A DNA stretch of 56,181 nt from Bacteroidales bacterium UBA1180 (lineage in GTDB: Bacteria > Bacteroidota > Bacteroidia > Bacteroidales > Paludibacteraceae): positions 40,955 to 97,135 of the forward strand of contig DBYS01000006.1 in assembly GCA_002310195.1 (NCBI GenBank), written 5' to 3'. A program made the translations under genes and the position numbers. Shown here piece by piece: positions 32,003 to 40,425 of the stretch. Below the pieces are notes generated by a model that was not told the DNA's origin, searched no databases, and saw nothing but the letters and a program-made list of their open reading frames with translations. Each line of letters starts with the position of its first letter. The first letter of the stretch is position 1.

Positions 32003-33194
32003 TGCTGTTTTGCAGCCGTTGGATAGCCTGCTCGGCAACGGATGTGAGTCCGAAGGCCGAGAAGCGCACGAATCCTTCGCCCTGCGAGCCGAAGCCCACG
32101 CCCGGTGTGCAAACGACCTGAGCTGTTTGGAGCAGATGGTCGAAGTACTGCCACGACGACATGCCCCCGGGCGTCCTTGTCCATATATACGGGCTGTCGA
32201 TGCCGCCATAGACCTGCATGCCTATCTGCTGCAGACCGCTGCGGATGATATCGGCATTGTGGTGGTACTCGGCTATGCGCTCCATGTTCTGCCGGCGTCC
32301 CTCGTCGGTGAGCACAGCTTCGCCGGCCCGCTCGGCGATGTAACTCGTGCCGTTGTACTTCGTGCACACGCGGCGGTGCCAGAGCGGATTGAGCTCCACG
32401 CGTTCGCCTGTATTGCTATAGCCGAACAGGGCGTGCGGCACAACGGTGTAACCGCAACGAACACCGGTGAACCCTGCGGTCTTCGAGAAACTGCGCACCT
32501 CGATGGCACACTCCTGCGCTCCGTCGATCTCATAGATCGAGTGGGGCACATCAGCGCTCTGGATGAACGCTTCGTAAGCGCCGTCGAAGATGATCAGCGC
32601 ATGCACCTCACGCGCAAAATCGACCCACATCTTCAGCTGGCTGCGCGTCATGGCTGTGCCGGTGGGGTTATTCGGTGAGCAGAGGTAGATCAGGTCGGGC
32701 GTCTGCTCCGGCAGGGCGGGACAGAAATCGTTCTCCGGCGTACATGGCAGCAGATCGATCGTGCGGCCGGCCATGATGTTCGTGTCGAAATATGCGGGAT
32801 AGACCGGATCGGTGATAGCCACCCGGTTGCCCAGATCGAGTATGTCCGTCAGGTTACCCAGATCGCTGCCTGCGCCGTCGGAGATGAACACCTCGTCGGC
32901 CTGTAGCGTGATACCCAGCGGCGCATAATCGAAATCCGCCACACGCTGGCGCAGCCATTGCGGACCCTCCTCCAGACCGTAACCGTGGAAGCGCTCGACG
33001 GTAGCCAGGTCATCCACAGCGCCGTGCAGCGCCTCGATCACCACAGGCACGAGCGGGCCGCGCACATCGCCCACACCCAAACGAAGCACCTTGGACTCGG
33101 GGTGAGACTGCTCGTAAGCACGCGTGCGGTTGACGATCTCCGTAAACAGATACGAAGGTTTGAGTTGGAGGAAATTGGAGTTGATGTGTATCAT
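31992..33194 (-). CDS. dapL: LL-diaminopimelate aminotransferase
   Basis: A 400-residue PLP enzyme that converts tetrahydrodipicolinate to LL-diaminopimelate in one step, bypassing the succinylase/acetylase routes. The start INSNFLQLKPSYLFTEI is characteristic. FISDGAGSDLGN (103-114), LCSPNNPTGTAMT (171-183), and the PLP lysine K238 in RSFSKTAGFTGVR confirm the class I aminotransferase fold. It begins 7 nt after the FolK-DapF fusion gene, whose DapF half acts on its product. The two genes thus supply meso-diaminopimelate for lysine and peptidoglycan. Confidence 0.94.
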   Translation of the reverse strand: MIHINSNFLQLKPSYLFTEIVNRTRAYEQSHPESKVLRLGVGDVRGPLVPVVIEALHGAVDDLATVERFHGYGLEEGPQWLRQRVADFDYAPLGITLQADEVFISDGAGSDLGNLTDILDLGNRVAITDPVYPAYFDTNIMAGRTIDLLPCTPENDFCPALPEQTPDLIYLCSPNNPTGTAMTRSQLKMWVDFAREVHALIIFDGAYEAFIQSADVPHSIYEIDGAQECAIEVRSFSKTAGFTGVRCGYTVVPHALFGYSNTGERVELNPLWHRRVCTKYNGTSYIAERAGEAVLTDEGRRQNMERIAEYHHNADIIRSGLQQIGMQVYGGIDSPYIWTRTPGGMSSWQYFDHLLQTAQVVCTPGVGFGSQGEGFVRFSAFGLTSVAEQAIQRLQNSITL

Positions 33195-33201
33195 TGTTTG
33201 C

Positions 33202-34446
33202 TTATTTATTCAGTTGTACAATGCCCGTGTAGGCTATGGTTGCCTCGCCGGTCATGATCGCTTCGCTGCCGTCGAGGGTGATCGTCAGGTTTCCGCCGAG
33301 CAGGGTAACCGTAACCGGGCTGTCGCATAGTCCCTGCCGGATGCAGGCGTAGGCCGTAGCGGTGGCACCCGTGCCGCATGCTTGCGTCTCGCCGCTGCCG
33401 CGTTCCCACACACGCATGCAGGCATGATGGCGGTCGAGCACCACGCAGAACTCGACGTTCGTGCGGTTGGGGAAGAGCGGATGGCACTCCACCTGCGGCC
33501 CGACGGTGTGTACAAGCTCTGCTGTCAGGGCCTCGGCATCGCTCAGGAACGTTATGGCATGCGGGTTACCTATGCTCACGCAGTGGTACGTGCGGCCGTC
33601 GATCAGTTGCGTGCCTTCGTCAACCGGCGAGCCCATGCTGACGGATATGTGTTCGCGGTCGCTGACCTCAATCAGTCGTTCGCCGCCCTTGGTAGCCAGG
33701 CGCAGACGGTTGCCGCTCACCAGACGCTTGCGCACAGCGTAGTACGCCACGCACCGTGCCGCATTGCCGCACATCTCCGCCTCGCTGCCGTCGGCGTTGA
33801 AGATCCGCATACGCAGATCGGCATCCGCATCGGGCAGGATGAACACCAGTCCGTCGCCGCCTATGCTGCGATGGCGGTCGCACAGCAGCGGTGCGTAGGT
33901 CGTGACGGCCGGCAGCAGAACAGTGGCCAGGCTGTCGCGCGTGCAGTCGAAGTAGATATAATCGTTGCCCAAGCCGTGCATCTTGACGAACGGCAGGGTG
34001 GCATCGCTTATGACGGAGCGTATGAGCTGCTGCAGCGGTTGCAGTACAAACTCCCGAACAGCCATCTGCGGATGCGGCAGGGTGAGGGTAGGCGAGTCGA
34101 TCGTGACCTCCAAGCCGCGGTCGTAGGCCATGAGCAGATCGATATCGATCGTGCGGTCGGTGTACTCGCGTGCGCCGTGCAGCACAACGGCTTGGTGCTC
34201 CGGACGGCCTAACAGGCGCTCGATAGCTTGTGCGTAGCGTAGCACTTCCAGCGGACTGAGCGCGGACTCGTAGAGCGCCACGGTGTTGCAGAACTCATGT
34301 TCGGACACGAAGCCCACCGCCTCGCTGTAATAGAGCGGCGCCTCGCCCAGCAGACGGCCGAGCTGATCGGTCATCAAGCGTATGGCGCGGCGGATAGTGT
34401 GCTCGCGCTCACCGAGATTGCTGCCAAAACCGATGTAGTATAGCAT
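33202..34446 (-). CDS. Fusion: FolK (HPPK) N-terminal domain and diaminopimelate epimerase (DapF)
   Basis: One uninterrupted 414-residue frame. Residues 1-147 are 6-hydroxymethyl-dihydropterin pyrophosphokinase: YIGFGSNLGERE (4-15), LLGR and the YTDRTIDIDLLMAYD motif (95-109), and LPHPQMAVREFVLQP (123-137). The last dozen residues usual for HPPK are lacking. Residues 151-414 are a complete DapF: LPFVKMHGLGNDYI, GGDGL, catalytic Cys226 in MCGNAARC and Cys357 in ACGTGA. DapF epimerises LL- to meso-diaminopimelate; FolK acts in folate synthesis. The start is 34446, since an ATG at 34488 would overlap the next gene. No internal start precedes the DapF half in a usual place. Confidence 0.92.
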   Translation of the reverse strand: MLYYIGFGSNLGEREHTIRRAIRLMTDQLGRLLGEAPLYYSEAVGFVSEHEFCNTVALYESALSPLEVLRYAQAIERLLGRPEHQAVVLHGAREYTDRTIDIDLLMAYDRGLEVTIDSPTLTLPHPQMAVREFVLQPLQQLIRSVISDATLPFVKMHGLGNDYIYFDCTRDSLATVLLPAVTTYAPLLCDRHRSIGGDGLVFILPDADADLRMRIFNADGSEAEMCGNAARCVAYYAVRKRLVSGNRLRLATKGGERLIEVSDREHISVSMGSPVDEGTQLIDGRTYHCVSIGNPHAITFLSDAEALTAELVHTVGPQVECHPLFPNRTNVEFCVVLDRHHACMRVWERGSGETQACGTGATATAYACIRQGLCDSPVTVTLLGGNLTITLDGSEAIMTGEATIAYTGIVQLNK

Positions 34447-34459
34447 GCGTGCGGTTGTA

Positions 34460-35356
34460 TTAGTCAACAAGTGGTGTGAGTTCCACAAACCGGAAACTTA
34501 CGGGTTCGTCGCCGTAGTTGGCGATGAGGTAAGCCGGGTGAGGTTCGCGGTCAAACAGCGCATCGATGATCACGGCGGTCATCGTACCGAGGTTGGTGAT
34601 CTCGCGCGAGTGGTCATGTCCGCACCAGAACATCTCTACGTTGTGCTGCTTCAGCAGGTGCAGCAGTGCGTAGGTCTCCTCGAGCGGCATGTTCGACGTA
34701 TGTCCCTGCGAGCTGTCGCGCTTGAACAGATGCGTGTGGGTGCACACGGCTATATGGCGGAAACCCTGGCCGTCCGCCCAGTTGAGCGTATTGGTCAGCC
34801 ACTCGGTCTGCTTCTGACCCAGGAAGCCCTCGCCGGTGTCGATGAAGATATACAGGTCCTGCTTGCCTGTCGGCGTGCGAACAATAGCGTAGTAGGTCGA
34901 GCGTTTCCACAGGCGGACGTACTCCGACCACTGGTTGAAGTACAGATCATGATTGCCTGCCACGACGAGCAGCGTATCCTGCTTGAGCGGATTGGCGGGG
35001 ATAGAGTCGCAGGGACGACGCATATAGTCCCAGTGGTTCTGCGCATTGATCAGGTCGCCCAGATGGATAGCCAGCGGACAGTCGATATCGGCATGATAGT
35101 CGCGGATGAACTGCTCCCAGTTCGTGCGGCTGCGGTCAACGTGGGTGTCGGTGCAGATATATACCTTGTACTCCTCACTCGCGGCATTGATAACAGGATA
35201 ACCGTGGGCATCGTTGTAAGCGAACGACTCTTCGGCACGCTGATCGATACCGGCAGATGTGCCGCTGATCATACCGATGACATCGAGGTTCCATGTGTCG
35301 GGATTGCAGGCGCAGAGCAGCGTGAGCGCCAGCAGATATGATATGTTACGTTTCAT
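34460..35356 (-). CDS. Calcineurin-like metallophosphoesterase lipoprotein
   Basis: A 298-residue protein. The signal peptide ends in a lipobox-like LCAC (Cys17), so it is probably a periplasmic or outer-membrane lipoprotein. The metallophosphoesterase motifs are complete: CTDTHVD (D-x-H), HLGDLIN (GD), AGNHDLY (GNHD), CTHTHLF, and CGHDHSR (GHxH). It should hydrolyse phosphomonoesters or diesters outside the cytoplasm; the substrate is unknown. It lies 12 nt after the outer-membrane protein gene and 13 nt before the FolK-DapF start, in the long leftward run. Confidence 0.87.
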   Translation of the reverse strand: MKRNISYLLALTLLCACNPDTWNLDVIGMISGTSAGIDQRAEESFAYNDAHGYPVINAASEEYKVYICTDTHVDRSRTNWEQFIRDYHADIDCPLAIHLGDLINAQNHWDYMRRPCDSIPANPLKQDTLLVVAGNHDLYFNQWSEYVRLWKRSTYYAIVRTPTGKQDLYIFIDTGEGFLGQKQTEWLTNTLNWADGQGFRHIAVCTHTHLFKRDSSQGHTSNMPLEETYALLHLLKQHNVEMFWCGHDHSREITNLGTMTAVIIDALFDREPHPAYLIANYGDEPVSFRFVELTPLVD

Positions 35357-35368
35357 TACAGTGGTGAT

Positions 35369-36082
35369 TTAGAAGTTATACGCAAATCCTGCACGCACCT
35401 CGGCACCGTAGTACTTGGCGGTGAGGTGGAACATGCCCGTGGGTTTGCACAGGGCGGAGAGGTTAACCTGCCAGTGTTCGTCGATATTGTACAAGCCGTT
35501 GGCCATGAATATAGGTTGCCACACGCGCTCGATCTGATAGTCGGTCATGTTCGACGCACAGAGGCTGATGTTCCACGGCGATGTTTGCGGACGAACGAAC
35601 ACCTCGAGGCGGTAGCAGATGTTGAACGGCTCAACGATTATATTGGAGTTGGCATGCCAGTCGTAGGGCGTCTCCATGATCAGACGGGTGCTCATGCCGA
35701 CCTGAAACGACACGTACTCCATCCGGTAACCCACGGCCAGGGCTTGCGTGAGGTCGTTGAAGCCGTCCATACGGTAGATGTTCGAGAGCAAGCGGCCTTC
35801 GATGTAGAACTCACCCACCGGCACGGCGAACTTCGGGCGCAGCTGAACGCCTATGGAGTGGTTGCGCGCCGTGGTGAAACGCAAGTCGGCTTGCATCTCA
35901 AAGTGCTGATTGATAGGCATGAACGCCCCGAAATCAAAACCTGCGTACGAGCCGTAGGTGGTGTTGTGGTTGTAGCCGATGTTCATGCGCACTGCGTACT
36001 GGCTCGTGCCGAACTGCACTTGTGCCATCGCAGGCAGCATCGCTGCAACCATGCAGATGATCAGTAGTAAACGATGTTTCAT
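35369..36082 (-). CDS. Outer-membrane beta-barrel-like protein, unknown function
   Basis: A 237-residue protein with a signal peptide (about 1-20, ending AMAQ). The mature part consists of alternating polar/hydrophobic strands (MNIGYNHNTTYGSYAGFDFG, FEMQADLRFTTARNHSIGV) and ends in aromatic Phe (AGFAYNF), as outer-membrane barrels do. Around 8-10 strands are possible. No specific family or ligand was recognised. It is 41 nt downstream of mutS2, with a GCAGCC/GGCTGC stem between them, and precedes the phosphoesterase lipoprotein. Confidence 0.72.
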   Translation of the reverse strand: MKHRLLLIICMVAAMLPAMAQVQFGTSQYAVRMNIGYNHNTTYGSYAGFDFGAFMPINQHFEMQADLRFTTARNHSIGVQLRPKFAVPVGEFYIEGRLLSNIYRMDGFNDLTQALAVGYRMEYVSFQVGMSTRLIMETPYDWHANSNIIVEPFNICYRLEVFVRPQTSPWNISLCASNMTDYQIERVWQPIFMANGLYNIDEHWQVNLSALCKPTGMFHLTAKYYGAEVRAGFAYNF

Positions 36083-36123
36083 GTTCTGTATATTTTTGGG
36101 GCAGCCACGGTGGGCTGCTGCTG

Positions 36124-38484
36124 TTATAGCTCCACAATCGTGATACCTGCCCCTCCGCGGTCGGGGTCGCCGTCGTGGAAGGTGATCGACCCGGTGCCGC
36201 GTTTGCGCATGGCATTGCTCTTCTGCTGCAGATAGTCGCGTACAACCTGCTTGACTGCTCCTGTGCCTGTGCCGTGGAGGATAGTCACCTCTTCGGCACC
36301 AACCATGATTGCATTGTCGATGTACGCAATAATCGTCTCCAGCGCCTCGTCCACGCGCATGCCGCGCATGTCCAGGGTGCGGTTGAACGAGAGTTTGCTC
36401 CGGCGCATCTGATCGGCTACGGTGGTAGCGGGACGCGCTGCTGCGGGCTTGGGCGCGCTGTCCGGATGCTTGGTGAGTAGGCGCAGATCGCTCAGGTCGT
36501 GGAGAACGGTCTTGCCGTTCACGGTAGCCGGTTGTGGCTTGGGATCTCTGGGTGCGGCGGTCTTTCGCTTCTTCGCAGCCACCATTGGTTGCGGGCTTTC
36601 GACACGGCGCTTGAGTTCTTCGACTTTCTCGCGGGCTTTGCGGGTAGCCTCCTTGCCGGCTTGTGCCTCCTTGATCTCGCGGATCGTGCGCTCGATGGTG
36701 GCGTTGGACTGATTGAGAATGTCGGCAGCCTGCTGCTTGGCCTCGTCGAGCATCTCACGCTTGGTTTGCTTGAGCGAACCGATCTGTTGTTCGTAATAGG
36801 CTATGCGTTCCTCCAGGTGCTTCTCGCGCGTGCGGATATTCTCGCGTTTGTTCTGCCAGTAGCGCTTGTCGCGGGCGATATCTTGCAGCTGCTTGTCGTA
36901 ATCTATGTGCTCCGCACCGATGAGCTGCGTAGCCTCGGTGATGATCTGTTCAGGCAGACCTATCTGCCGCGCGATTTCGATGGCGAACGACGATCCGGCC
37001 TGGCCTATCGACAGCTGGAAGAGCGGACGGAGCGCACCGCGGTCGTAGAGCATAGCACCGTTCACGATACCTTCGGTCTGTTCGGCCAGGTGCTTGAGGT
37101 TGGTGTAGTGCGTAGTGATGATACCCATTGCCTGCGCCTCGTTCAGGTGCAGCAGTACGCTCTCGGCTATCGCACCGCCAATGAGCGGCTCGGTGCCCGT
37201 GCCGAACTCGTCAATCAGGAACAGCGTGTCGCTATCGGCATTGCGCACGAAGTACTTCATGTTCCTCAGGTGAGATGAGTAGGTAGAGAGGTCGTTGTTG
37301 ATCGACTGCTCGTCGCCTATATCGATCATCAGCTGCTTGAATATCCCTGCCTGCGAGGCTTCGCCTGCCGGCACGGTCATGCCGCACTGGAGCATGTACT
37401 GCAGCATAGCAGCGGTCTTTAGACATACGGATTTGCCGCCGGCGTTCGGACCGCTGATCACGAGTATGCGATTGCCCTCGTGCAGCGTAATATCCAGCGG
37501 CACTACCTCCTTGCCCACCTCCGGCAGACGTTTGCACAGAATAGGATGGCGCGCTTGCTTCCAGCTGATGAGCGGCTGCTTGACGATGTTCGGAGCGATG
37601 CTATGCAGCTGCAGTCCGACGCGCGCCTTGCCCCGCACAAAATCGACTTCGGCCACAAAGTTCTGTACCTGCATCAGATCGCCGAGCAACGGCCGCAGTT
37701 CGCCTGAGAAAGCGATGAGTATGCGTATGCGTTCGCGGCGCTCGGCACCCTCCAATTCGCGGATATGGTTGTTGGCCTCAATGACTTGCTGCGGCTCGAT
37801 ATATACGGTCTTGCCCGAGGCGCTCTCGTCGTGAACTATTCCTCCGATCTTCCGTTTGTAAGCCGGTGCTACGGGCAGCACCAGTCGTCCCTCACGCAGG
37901 GTCGGTGCGGCATCCTTGTCGATCAGTCCGTCGGCCTGTGCCTGGCGGAGTATGCGGTCGATGGCACGAGCCACGGTGCCTTCGGCTTTGCGCAACTCCT
38001 GTCGTAGCCGTGCAAGTTCGGGTGAGGCACTGTCGCGCAGTTCGCCGTAGCGGTCAAGGAGCTGGTCGAGGCGCGTGGTGATGGGCGTGAGCGGCAGACC
38101 GAGCATGTTAGCCATGTTCATGAGCAAGGCGTAACGCGCGGGGTCAAGACTGCGGAGAAACGCTTGCATGTCGCGGGCAAAGAGCAGACACTTCTGCAGA
38201 CTGAACAGTTCCGGCTCGTCGAGGTACAGACCTTCGATACGGATACGCTGCAGCTGCTCGCGCAGATCGAAGATGTCGCCGCGCGGAAACGAGAGCGTGG
38301 CATCCGTCAGGGCTTGCTGCATCTGGGCAGTCTGCGTCACACGCTCGATGATCGCCGTGGGATCGGTGAGGTACGACATCTCAGCGCAACGCTCCTGTCC
38401 GAGCGGCGAGTCGCACTCACGGCTTACCCATTCGCGGATGAGTGTGAAGTCGATCTTCTGTTCTATGTTGTCCGGATAGTTCAT
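36124..38484 (-). CDS. mutS2: MutS2 endonuclease (MutS-like ATPase with Smr domain)
   Basis: A 786-residue DNA-binding protein of the MutS2 family, which lacks the mismatch-recognition domain and acts on recombination intermediates or stalled ribosomes. The core/lever region covers about 1-320. Walker A is SGPNAGGKSVCLK (about residue 343) and Walker B LFLIDEFGTGTEP. A long coiled-coil (about 520-640) rich in Lys/Glu/Arg follows. The C-terminal Smr nuclease domain begins near residue 705 (TLDMRGMRVDEALE ... ILHGTGTGAVKQVVRDYL). It overlaps the DUF721 gene by 4 nt. Confidence 0.95.
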   Translation of the reverse strand: MNYPDNIEQKIDFTLIREWVSRECDSPLGQERCAEMSYLTDPTAIIERVTQTAQMQQALTDATLSFPRGDIFDLREQLQRIRIEGLYLDEPELFSLQKCLLFARDMQAFLRSLDPARYALLMNMANMLGLPLTPITTRLDQLLDRYGELRDSASPELARLRQELRKAEGTVARAIDRILRQAQADGLIDKDAAPTLREGRLVLPVAPAYKRKIGGIVHDESASGKTVYIEPQQVIEANNHIRELEGAERRERIRILIAFSGELRPLLGDLMQVQNFVAEVDFVRGKARVGLQLHSIAPNIVKQPLISWKQARHPILCKRLPEVGKEVVPLDITLHEGNRILVISGPNAGGKSVCLKTAAMLQYMLQCGMTVPAGEASQAGIFKQLMIDIGDEQSINNDLSTYSSHLRNMKYFVRNADSDTLFLIDEFGTGTEPLIGGAIAESVLLHLNEAQAMGIITTHYTNLKHLAEQTEGIVNGAMLYDRGALRPLFQLSIGQAGSSFAIEIARQIGLPEQIITEATQLIGAEHIDYDKQLQDIARDKRYWQNKRENIRTREKHLEERIAYYEQQIGSLKQTKREMLDEAKQQAADILNQSNATIERTIREIKEAQAGKEATRKAREKVEELKRRVESPQPMVAAKKRKTAAPRDPKPQPATVNGKTVLHDLSDLRLLTKHPDSAPKPAAARPATTVADQMRRSKLSFNRTLDMRGMRVDEALETIIAYIDNAIMVGAEEVTILHGTGTGAVKQVVRDYLQQKSNAMRKRGTGSITFHDGDPDRGGAGITIVEL

Positions 38485-38774
38485 CCTAACAGTCGTATGT
38501 CCTTGACGGCTTCGCCGCCAACGGCGTCGTTGAGTTTCTGTATGAGCCGGAAGCGTTGGTCGAAGAGTTCCTGGCGCAGCGCGGCGTTGGTGATACGCAC
38601 GCGGAGCATGCCATCCTTGATCTCGATGTCACGCGAGTAACGCGCAATCATCGGACCGAGGATCTCTCCCCATTGCTCCACCACGCGGTGCTCGAGCAGA
38701 GGTTTTTCGAGGTTGTTCATGCGAATCCACTCCGTCAGAACGCTGCCTAATGTCTGTGCTTCCGTTCGTTTCAT
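38481..38774 (-). CDS. DUF721 (DciA-like) protein
   Basis: A 97-residue protein matching the DUF721/DciA N-terminal domain: LGSVLTEWIRMNNLEKPLLEHRVVEQWGEILGPMIARYS, then LRVRITNAALRQELFDQRFRLIQKLND. In other bacteria DciA helps load the replicative helicase; short DUF721 proteins in Bacteroidota are untested as far as I know. It overlaps the neighbouring genes on both sides by 4 nt (glucosaminidase upstream, mutS2 downstream), so the three are translated together. Confidence 0.85.
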   Translation of the reverse strand: MKRTEAQTLGSVLTEWIRMNNLEKPLLEHRVVEQWGEILGPMIARYSRDIEIKDGMLRVRITNAALRQELFDQRFRLIQKLNDAVGGEAVKDIRLLG

Positions 38775-39838
38775 CTCAGGTCAAGCCATTGTTGTGTGGT
38801 AAGCGGCGTGCCTTCGGGTATGCCGTTGATCTTGTACAGCGAACTCATGCGTATGCCGTAGAGCTGCGCTATATCCCAAGCCGTTTCGCCGGGACGAACG
38901 AGGTGTCGCGTGTGCTGCTTGTCGGCCTTGCTGCGCTTGGGGAAGAGGTAGATCCGGTCGCCTCCGCGGAGCGTTTGTGTGTCCGAAGCATCGTTGATGC
39001 GCCTCAGGGTCTTCTGTTCCATTTCGAGCATGTATGCTATGCTGCCCCATGTATCGCCCTCTTGCGCCACGATGAACTTTCTTCCGTTGGTCTTGCCGTA
39101 CGCATGCTCGGCGTAGAGTTTGTTGGTGCGAAATACGGTAGGCGTCCAGCGCACGGTATCTGCAGTGGCAGCCACGGTTGGCTGCGGCTTCTCTTTTTTT
39201 GTAGCCACGGTTGGCTTCGGCTTTTCTGTTTGAGCAGCTACGGTTGGCTTCGGCTTTTCTGTTTGAGCAACTACGGTTGGCTGTTGGCTTTGTTCTTTGA
39301 CCGGCTGGGCAGGTTGGGCTTCGAGATCGGCGAGACCATAGGTCTCGATGATCCGTATGAGCTTCTGCGGATAGCTCGGGTCGGTGGCATAACCACAGGC
39401 TTTCAGACCGTTGGCCCAAGCCTTGTAGTCGCGTATATCGTAGGTGAACAGCACCTCGTAGCGTTTGCGCTTGAGGAAGAGCGAGTGGTCGCGAAACGAG
39501 TCGTCGGCGTTCTGGTAGCTGCGGAAACACTCGTCGCGCTTGTCATCATCCTTGCGGAACGTGCCGCCTTGCCAGTCGCTGTGGCACTTGATGCCGAAGT
39601 GGTTGTTGGCCGTGGTGGCCAGATCGCTCTGCCCGGCACCGGACTCCAGCAGTCCCTGCGCCAGCGTGATCGAAGCAGGTATGCCGTACTGCGACTGCTG
39701 CGCCAGAGCTGTGGCTTTCCACTGCTCGATGTACGCCACGTACGCAGGGTTGCGCGTGGCTGTGTCAGCAAAGCAGACAGATGACAAAAACAGGCACAAA
39801 AACAGCCCGACTGACAGATGATTTTTGTATCTTGACAT
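38771..39838 (-). CDS. Secreted glucosaminidase-type peptidoglycan hydrolase with two LysM domains
   Basis: From ATG 39838 the protein has 355 residues. A signal peptide (about 1-23, ending CFA) is followed by a mannosyl-glycoprotein endo-beta-N-acetylglucosaminidase/FlgJ-type domain: IPASITLAQGLLESGAGQSDLATTANNHFGIKCH, with the catalytic Glu in LLESG. A linker of four 11-residue repeats (TVAAQTEKPKP type) leads to two C-terminal LysM-type modules that bind glycan. It should cleave peptidoglycan during growth or division. The upstream ATG at 39862 lies in the promoter -7 box (39860-39867), so 39838 is preferred. It leads the nine-gene leftward run. Confidence 0.9.
   Translation of the reverse strand: MSRYKNHLSVGLFLCLFLSSVCFADTATRNPAYVAYIEQWKATALAQQSQYGIPASITLAQGLLESGAGQSDLATTANNHFGIKCHSDWQGGTFRKDDDKRDECFRSYQNADDSFRDHSLFLKRKRYEVLFTYDIRDYKAWANGLKACGYATDPSYPQKLIRIIETYGLADLEAQPAQPVKEQSQQPTVVAQTEKPKPTVAAQTEKPKPTVATKKEKPQPTVAATADTVRWTPTVFRTNKLYAEHAYGKTNGRKFIVAQEGDTWGSIAYMLEMEQKTLRRINDASDTQTLRGGDRIYLFPKRSKADKQHTRHLVRPGETAWDIAQLYGIRMSSLYKINGIPEGTPLTTQQWLDLR
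39168..39299. repeat. Four 33-bp tandem repeats coding the LysM linker
   Basis: Units start at 39168, 39201, 39234 and 39267. The central two are nearly identical and the outer two have diverged. Each codes one TVAAQTEKPKP-type unit. Repeat number is likely to vary between strains by slippage. Confidence 0.75.
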
Positions 39839-39859
39839 AAAAATTACACTATTCGCGTA

Positions 39860-39891
39860 CAAAATTACAAAATAATTTGCAAATTTGCAAA
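39860..39891 (-). promoter_or_regulatory. Promoter of the glucosaminidase-fbp run
   Basis: On the leftward strand TTTG (39888-39891), 20-nt spacer, TAATTTTG (39860-39867). It gives a very short leader (about 15 nt) before ATG 39838 and overlaps the divergent promoter of the lipoprotein gene. Confidence 0.8.
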
Positions 39892-39907
39892 TATTTTTGT
39901 ACTTTTG
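39876..39907 (+). promoter_or_regulatory. Promoter of the collagen-like lipoprotein gene
   Basis: TTTG (39876-39879), 20-nt spacer, TACTTTTG (39900-39907). Its -33 box shares the palindrome TTTGCAAATTTGCAAA with the opposing promoter, so only one RNA polymerase can bind at a time. Confidence 0.83.
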
Positions 39908-39940
39908 CAGCAGATTGACACAAATAAATTATCCAATGAT

Positions 39941-40405
39941 ATGAAAAAGGTACTATTTTTCATTTTTGCGGCAGCAATTTTCTGCTCTTGCCGCGGACCG
40001 ATGGGGCCTGAAGGACCACAAGGCCCTCCGGGTGAAGGAATGAACTGGAAGATCGTGGACCTGGAGATCACACAGTGGGATTATTCGGGTTTTGCTGACA
40101 ACAATTACTTCTTCGCTAAGTACGATGTACCGGCATTGACGAGTTTCGTATTCACCGATGGTAATGTGAACGGCTATATTCTGATGACCGAGAATGGCCA
40201 GCAGATCCAGCACTCGCTGCCGTACGTGCTTCCGATAGAGGTTGTTGATGACCAAGGTACGGCCTACTTCTACAGCCGCACAATCGATTTTGTGTACGGC
40301 GTAGGCTTTGTGCAGATTGAGGTGCGTGACTCCGACTTTGAGTATGAAGTCAATGACCAGCTCAAGCCTGACGCAATGAATTTCCGCATAGTGATGACCT
40401 ACTAA
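39941..40405 (+). CDS. Lipoprotein with short collagen-like repeat
   Basis: A 154-residue protein from ATG 39941 (the frame is open from 39905, but that start overlaps the promoter). The signal peptide ends at the lipobox FCSC (C17 approx.), followed directly by the Gly-X-Y series RGPMGPEGPQGPPGEG, four to five collagen-like triplets. The remaining 120 residues are beta-rich and unrecognised. The repeat is too short for a stable triple helix by itself; it may be a spacer that lifts the domain off the membrane. Likely exposed on the outer membrane. Confidence 0.78.
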   Translation: MKKVLFFIFAAAIFCSCRGPMGPEGPQGPPGEGMNWKIVDLEITQWDYSGFADNNYFFAKYDVPALTSFVFTDGNVNGYILMTENGQQIQHSLPYVLPIEVVDDQGTAYFYSRTIDFVYGVGFVQIEVRDSDFEYEVNDQLKPDAMNFRIVMTY

Positions 40406-40425
40406 CGGCCAATGGCCACTAACCA

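Noticed and set aside
36101..36118. GC-rich stem between mutS2 and the outer-membrane protein as terminator
   Set aside because: A 6-bp stem with no T-run; the similarity to the linker repeat of the wall hydrolase may be chance.
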